Assembly: GCA_963402885.1 (NCBI GenBank)
Contig: OY727094.1
Span: forward strand, 19,160,501-19,224,500
DNA length: 64,000 nucleotides
Source of the DNA: Antedon bifida
Lineage: Eukaryota > Echinodermata > Crinoidea > Comatulida > Antedonidae
Direction of reading: 5' to 3'
How positions within the stretch are numbered: the stretch's first letter is position 1; each line of letters starts with the position of its first letter. Shown one piece after another: positions 58,128 to 64,000 of this stretch. A model generated the notes under the pieces. The model ran no database searches and was not told where the DNA came from. It was given only the letters and a program-made list of their open reading frames with translations. The position numbers and the translations under genes were made by a program.

Positions 58128-58330
58128 TACTGGCCATCAATAGCGATGCGTATCAGGCTATCAAGGCTAGTCTATTTCGTGGAACAGTTTTGATAAACTT
58201 CAGTTGAGAAAATGTCCGTTCAGAATCGGCAGTATGACATAGTAAAATCCGATAGATTTGGGCCAACTTTGTCACATTTGGGAATGCATCCCTGGCCAGG
58301 CAGTTAGTACAAAGATAGTTCACAATGACA
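58128..58330 (-). pseudogene. hAT transposase C-terminal fragment
   Basis: Minus-strand frame reads CLARDAFPNVTKLAQIYRIL, then HTADSERTFSQLKFIKT and VPRNRL. After a one- or two-base shift it continues DSLIRIAIDGQ. This is the hAT dimerisation block (..STA-x-ER-x-FS-x-LK-x-IK..RN-x-L-x-x-L). Only this piece survives, and it is unrelated in sequence to the intact hAT copy at 61149-63501. Confidence 0.75.
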
Positions 58331-58992
58331 TCGGTAGTTGAATCTTGTCATGATGACTTTTTTGGAATTCCATCCAGCATATAAAGTTGCACGTGCGAAC
58401 TCCTCGCTGTGCAATGCTACTTGCGCACTGCAGCCTGTGGCGATTCTGTTGCAACACCCAATATGAATAATATTTTTAGTTAAATTTAATGTCATATACT
58501 GTAGTCTAGTCAGATTTGTATGCATTTAATTTAGGAGAGAATATCTCAACTGTTATAGGATAATTTGATCTAGACAACCCTCAGCCTAGATATAAAAAAA
58601 TACAACATAATTAATGTCTAAAAGTGACAAAACTGGTTTAAAATGCTTGGTAAATTTACCAAGATCTTCACTTGAATTATTTAATATTATAAATAAACCA
58701 AAATAAATTTACACTATTTAATATACTCATTTTTGTAAAAAAATAAATAAAATATGCAAATTTTTAACAAAATTAGCATCATACAGTAATTACAGATTTT
58801 TAATACAAGTTCGGTAGCAATGGATAGAATATTTTATGGGCTTTCATTTGATACCAAATAGTTTTTCTAAACACTTAAAATATCTAATATTATATAATAT
58901 AAATAAACATAACACTTACGCTACCAAATATTCAATTTTGTATTTAAGTAATCAAAATATGCACATTTCTCATACAATTAGCTTCATAATTA

Positions 58993-59092
58993 ACAAGGCC
59001 AACAGCCATTAAGTCGCGTGCTACAATGCATAGTGATACCGGACCGACAGACAGACATAGTGAACTATAGAGTCGCGTCCACGCGACTAAAA
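58993..59092. repeat. Short palindromic repeat with GTCGCGTG/CACGCGAC arms, copy 2
   Basis: Near copy of 22010-22125: AACAAGGCCAACAGCCAT, AAGTCGCGTGC..., GTGAACTATAGAGTCGCG and CCACGCGACTAA. The arms GTCGCGTG and CACGCGAC are inverted. Confidence 0.6.
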
Positions 59093-59370
59093 ATGTTCAA
59101 TAAAAGTTGGATAGCAATGGGTAGCATATTGTGTATGCTTTACCCAGTGGGTCGTACACTACATGATTCAATCACTTTTATGTTGGATCGGGGGGTTTGC
59201 TAAGTTTTTTTTGGAGGTTTGCAGGGTTTAGCAATCATTTTTGACCAAAAAATTATGTTTTACCCCAAAAATAAGTAGTTAACAGTAGAAATTTAATATT
59301 TTTATTTTAATATATCTGTGGACCTCCCTACCTAGGCTAGTTAAGTGGTATGCATACTGTAGGCTAGGCT

Positions 59371-60405
59371 GGTAGCGGGACGATTCGGCCATGAGACGAT
59401 CCGGCCCTGAGACGGCACAATTTTTATTGGCTTTGCATTTTATAAGCATAAAATAAGTTTTTTTCACCAAACTTTATTTTTAGAGATTATGGGTAGTACT
59501 ACAGTCGACCTTCTCATTTACCTTGGTCTGAGAGGCGTTCATAAATGAAAAAGTTTGTACATGAGAAGGTTCGGAAAAAAGCTATTAAAATCAGTGGTAA
59601 AAACATTTCCAAACAAATGCCCATGTAAAACTTACTGTAAAAGAACAAACAGTATTAAAAATAGTATGGTCATCGTAGCTAGCCTTTTTGCAGTTCGCGA
59701 TCAACCTTTGGTTTTTTTCAAAAACATGTTCAGGGTGCTCTCCATGCACTCCAGCAGTGGGGATGATGATCTCCTGACCACTAGCTTAGGCCTAGACTAA
59801 ACGGCCTAGACAACTTTTAAACTAGAAATAAATAGAATACGTGGATCGTTTGTAATACCTTTGCTTTATTTATGAAATAATTTTTTGTTTTGGGATAGTT
59901 TAATAAATTAAGAAGATAAAAAACTAGTAGGTACGTAAAAGTTTTATTATATTATATTACTGATGTCAGATGACGTCATCGTTCGAATGGCATATGACCG
60001 GTTGGGCCGCTGACAAGTTGAGCCGCCGGTAATTTCTATGAAACGCCCAGTGCGTCTTTTACAACATTTCGTTCGTTGGCAACATGTTTACGTCATTTTT
60101 GGCTAAAAACGATAATTTTCGGTGATGTTTTAGGCCTTATATTTTGGAATCTACAAGTCGGATTTTCACAATTATTTCTTTAATTGTAATATTCAATAAT
60201 ATATACCAAAAACCGTGATATATAAACTTTTGAATATACATCGTTATCCCTAATATTACGCCCTCTGTTGGCCAACTTGGCGAATGCACGAAATAAACAA
60301 GGTTTTCAAATCAAAATAATAAATTGAAAATAAAATTATGTTTTTTTAGTAATTTATTTTATATATTTATATCAACATTTTCAATAAAATACGGATTGTT
60401 AAAGG
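59371..60405. mobile_element. Phrase-repeat element family B, copy split by an insertion
   Basis: The left arm GGTAGCGGGACGATTCGG with three phrase units (59371-59420) and the left spacer match 26270-26480. The right spacer (ACGCCCTCTGTTGGCC.. to ..AAAATACGGATTGTTAAA, 60259-60402) matches 26560-26710. The right phrase arm is absent. Between them, at 59502, a CAGTCGACCTTCTCATTTAC end preceded by TA resembles a pogo/Tigger TIR; its partner end was not found. Confidence 0.65.
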
Positions 60406-60599
60406 GGGATTCTGGGTTTAAAATTGCTTTTAAATATCGTTTATTTATTAAATAAAAAATATTATAACAATATAGACATGTCAGAATGAAGAAGTAATAA
60501 CGAGAAATTAAAAAATTAAATTTAATATACATTTTAGGGTAAATTCATGGAAAGTCTGTTTTTCAGCAGCTTAGGGAAGCTCATTAATATTCATGAGAT

Positions 60600-63500
60600 C
60601 AGGGCTCGCAGAATCCTAAAATATTTGGTTGCCCATCGGGCAAGTAGGTTTTGGATTTTAGTTGCCCTCATCATTTTTTACTTGCCCACCACTATTTTAA
60701 CTTAATTTCAACGTTTTACCAAATTTTTACTATAAATTGAGTTTACACAAATGAAACAGTCTTGCACAAATATCATGTAAAAAAAGGTACAATTTAATAA
60801 ACTAATTACAGTAGTTTATAAACACAAATACACAGTGAGAGTGACTTACACTCAGTATCTAAATAAAGAAAATAAACCATGCATGTAAAGTTAAAGAACT
60901 AACTTGAACTATATTCTACAAAAGTAGCTGGAAAAAAGTATTGGATGGAGCCATACAGTATGTTGTAATATTGGGTTTGTATACATTTCTTTTCTTTATG
61001 TTAAATATAATATAAAAAGTACTTTAATAACGTAATTGTTTATTATAAAATTACGTAAAGTTAAAACTAATTGGTTTTTAAAAATAACAACATAAATGTA
61101 TTTTTTAGTTGTAGCGAGACTGGAGACTTAAGGACGTGACAATTTAATTTAAAAATCAGAATCTGTTTCTTCATCGATAGGCATATCCTCTGATCCAGAT
61201 TCAAATTCTGCTGCTGCTTCGAAAATAGGCCTATGTTGTTCCTCCTCAGATTCTGATTCATCAACCACAACATTCGCTTTTGCTGGGGTCTTGTGCTTAA
61301 GATGTCTTGTACCTTTAGCAGAGAAAAACCAATGTTCTACTGCCTTATCTGGGGAGTACTCTTCAACCTTACATCCATCTGCAGATATTTGCATTAGATT
61401 GTTTAATGTGTCAGGTAATAGGGAGGTTCTGTGGCATGTTTTTACTCGATTCATAGTGGAGAACCCCCTTTCGCAAGCAGCTGTGGATGGACTTAGAGTG
61501 AGAAGGACCTGCACCAAAACAAGAACTTTACTCAGATGAGGTGGATTCTCTCTTATAAGATCTCCATATAAATCAATTAATCGTCCAACTCCTCTGTGGG
61601 CTGACATCCAAATCTTCAAATCTGACCATTCATCAGGGATTGCTTTAACTTCATCATCTGTCAACACAGATTCAAAATGATTTACAAGCCGTTCAATGTC
61701 TCTGTCGCCATAGGTTGACACTGCCTGCCTATCATGGGGCAATTTCGAAATGTCAAATATATCGAAACAAGACAATGGTTCTTCGTCGAAGTTTGCAAAT
61801 CGTGCGTCAAGGTACTTAACAGTATCATCCAAGACCTTACTGAAATCACTGCTGTCTGGGATAGCTTCAGGGATCAAGCGAGACTGCCGTCTATTGGTGA
61901 GGTTTACTCCCTTGTAAGTCTGCCGATTTTCACCTGAAGAAGACAATAAATTATGATAAATAAATTGATCCTATTTTATTATATTATATTTATAATAATC
62001 ATTACTCATAAATAATTACAAAACAATATAATTTACCTGTCAGAAGGTCACTGAGCTTAGCTGATGATTCTCCAGGCACTGTCTTGAGCCTTATCAACTT
62101 TGATGTAGTGGACTGTATGATTTCTTTAACATGTCCTATGAATATTTGTTCATGCTGGAAACCCTCACTACATTTGGCTAGAATTGTAGAGTAATCGATC
62201 ATGAAATGCAGACATTTTACAAATCTAGTGGTTTGCATGGCCTTCATTATGCCTCTGGCCTTGGCAGCTTCTTCACCTCTTTGTGATGTGGACATGTTTT
62301 CCAGATGCATGATTGTTGCTGCATAATTGTTTTCAATAGCCTTCAGGCTTCTTAGGCGGCTTGGCACCCATCTTGTTGATTTAAGTCCACTGAAGTGGGC
62401 TACCTTTTCCTCGATTAATCGTCCAATCTCCTTTAGTTCACGCCTTTTCTTTGGTGAGTAATAGTACATTTTGAATACCGACTTAATTGTCTCTTCAAAT
62501 TCAAGTAGAAATGGCAGCTTTTTAATAGCATCTAATACTGCCAACTCTAGTTTGTGAGCAACACAATGCAGAATTACGATGTGTGGTATTCTCCGTTTCA
62601 GTCTACCTGCCACTCCATTAACATCCCCCATCATTACACTTGCACCATCGAAGTTGGCACAAATCACTTTGCTTTCCCATAAGTCTGGCGAAATGCCCAC
62701 ACCAGCAACAGCATCATCAATGGCATCAAGGATACCTGCTGCATGGCCATGTTTTACGTCCACTATCTTCACCATCCTGGTTTCCGGAGATCCATTGGAA
62801 AGGTATCGAACATACACAATCTCCTGCTCAATTATCCCGCTGTCTGTGCTACCATCTGATAGAACAGATAGGAATCTTGTGTTTTCAGCTGTTAATTCCT
62901 CAGTTGTTTTTTCTCTTTGGACATGAGCCATACTTTTGATGAATTCACCGCATGCATGGTCGTTAATATATGTGTTTTTTAAATCCACTCCATTTGCCAT
63001 CTGAAGCTTACACAAACCTGGAAATTTAGCTAATGCTATCTCCTCCTTTGCCACATAATACGCAGTACGGAACAGTTTCTTTAAAATTTCAAAATTACTT
63101 GCATTAATCTTTGCAATAGCCTTGCCCATTGAAGTATCTTTGGGGTTTTCCTTTGCACGTTTCACTAGTACGCACATCAAGTGTGACTTGGATTTATCAT
63201 GTGTCTGTATCGAAAGCTTACGGAAACTGTCGCATCCCAAGTAAAATGAACTCTGAGTGTCTGCTTTGTCTGGGCAATCTTTACACACACGGCAATACAT
63301 AAGTTGTAATGCATGGTCATATTCGAGCCATGTGAACTCCTTTGTCCACTTTGGCAAAAATCCTCGCTTCCTCTTTGTACGTTCATATTCTTTCTTTCTA
63401 TCAGCTTGCGGTCGTTTAGAACTAGTACTAGGCTGTTGACCAGTGCTGTCAGTATCGTCATCAGTTGACGACGTCGGCTTGAAATATTTTAGTAAACTCA

Positions 63501-64000
63501 TTTTGAAATGAAAATCATAGAAGATACAGAAGTGTTAACCATTCGCAACAAAAGACAAAATAAAAGTGACTAAGCAATCAAGAATTACTTCTAAGTTAGC
63601 TATCAGTAGCTCAACGCATATAGCATAGAGTATCTAATATCAGCGGTACCTCAAAACAATGTCGGCATCTCCTATATACACCGCAAAGCAAAACAACTTT
63701 GGGTAGGCCTAGATTAATTAATCAATCGTACTGAATTGGGACGACGGCTGGGACTCGCAATAAAGTTTTTATCGTTGTCATCGCAATTCACAATAGCTCA
63801 CATGGAGCGCGCAAAAACGATTTGTTGTTTTTTACGTAGCCTACGCGCGTGATGTTTTACTTCTATTGTGCAACGACATTCCTAATCAAGCTATTTTGCG
63901 ATATTAAAAATGTAGTGGCCTACAATTATTTAATAAATTAATCTAAAATATCGCCTATAGAAATGTAGGCCTAGGCCTAAAAAGTTTAAACAAAGTACTT
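60600..64000 (-). mobile_element. hAT DNA transposon, near complete (5' end beyond window)
   Basis: The 3' end carries CAGGGCTCGCAGAATCC at 60600-60616, a typical hAT-type TIR start, preceded by CATGAGAT as a candidate 8-base target copy. Downstream of the transposase stop (61149) the text is A/T-rich untranslated sequence. The inverse of this TIR is not present up to base 64000, so the other end must lie outside the window. Confidence 0.6.
61149..63501 (-). CDS. hAT transposase (ZNF862-like), two exons, intact
   Basis: Exons 63501-62037 and 61933-61149, joined across a 103-base GT..AG intron in phase 1, give 749 residues with no stop. An N-terminal acidic/basic tail comes first, then a zinc-finger-like region (CRVCKDC about 70-76, with H near 102 and H107). 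The RNase H-like catalytic core follows: SDGSTD (about 215-220, first Asp), FDGASVM (about 284-290, second Asp), HCVAHKLEL (about 312-320). Exon 2 carries the C-terminal dimerisation block with STAACERGFSTM (catalytic Glu near 643), then an acidic tail (ESESEEE..). All three acidic residues expected for hAT are present. Either an active transposon gene or a recently immobile one; a domesticated host gene of the ZNF862 type is less likely given the adjacent TIR. Confidence 0.85.

Noticed and set aside
58304..58525. Candidate TBL2 first exon
   Set aside because: The 73-codon frame lacks a hydrophobic anchor and has no usable donor; the region is hAT debris.
62579..62939. Plus-strand ORFs within the hAT gene
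   Set aside because: They are antisense shadows of the intact transposase exon.

Overview
This window is animal nuclear DNA: AT-rich, intron-rich and crowded with nested transposable elements. Two conserved single-copy animal genes anchor it. The many TAGGCCTA-type octamers and the mix of Tx1, Rex1, L2/CR1, Penelope, Gypsy and hAT elements suggest a marine invertebrate deuterostome, most likely an echinoderm. The phylum is an inference; animal origin is certain from the spliced genes.

Host genes. ARPC3, the p21 subunit of the Arp2/3 actin-nucleating complex, lies on the + strand in six coding exons between 6967 and 17702 and looks complete (175 codons). TBL2, a WD40 protein with an ER-anchor N-terminus in other animals, lies on the - strand in eleven exons between 57704 and 41981. 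Its C-terminus and WD repeats are complete, but the first coding exon (signal anchor) was not found. The two genes converge across about 24 kb of nested transposons. I see no functional link between them.

Layout. 1-2760: direct duplication of a ~1.6 kb unit carrying tRNA-derived SINEs. 3540-5870: decayed Tx1-type LINE split by a palindromic 'phrase-repeat' element. 6440-6745: end of a second phrase-repeat family just upstream of ARPC3. 6967-17702: ARPC3, with intronic TIR elements and a deleted Gypsy element. 18700-22480: LINE scraps, a mariner-type MITE and other phrase repeats. 22889-26060: Penelope-like retroelement with direct pseudo-LTRs, split by a TTAA-flanked MITE. 26061-35754: an L2/CR1-like LINE split by two palindromic phrase-repeat elements, one of them holding an intact-looking LINE reverse transcriptase ORF; about 5 kb is then repeated head-to-tail almost identically, the second copy carrying a 1153-base deletion. 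35031-38051: unnamed transposon-associated gene family split by a Rex1-like LINE. 39500-45500: hammerhead-ribozyme-like repeats. 41981-57704: TBL2 with MITEs and a CRE-containing repeat in its introns. 58128-64000: hAT remnants, then a near-complete hAT element with an intact two-exon transposase.

Main point of interest. At least three unrelated short 'phrases' (GGACAACTACCCCC, GGGACGATTCGGCC, GTCAAGTCGGCCCC) are each tandemly repeated and arranged as inverted arms around a spacer. For two of them the insertion is flanked by an 8-9 base direct repeat. They look like one mechanistic class of foldback transposon whose arms are made of minisatellite units. I do not recognise it as a named family.
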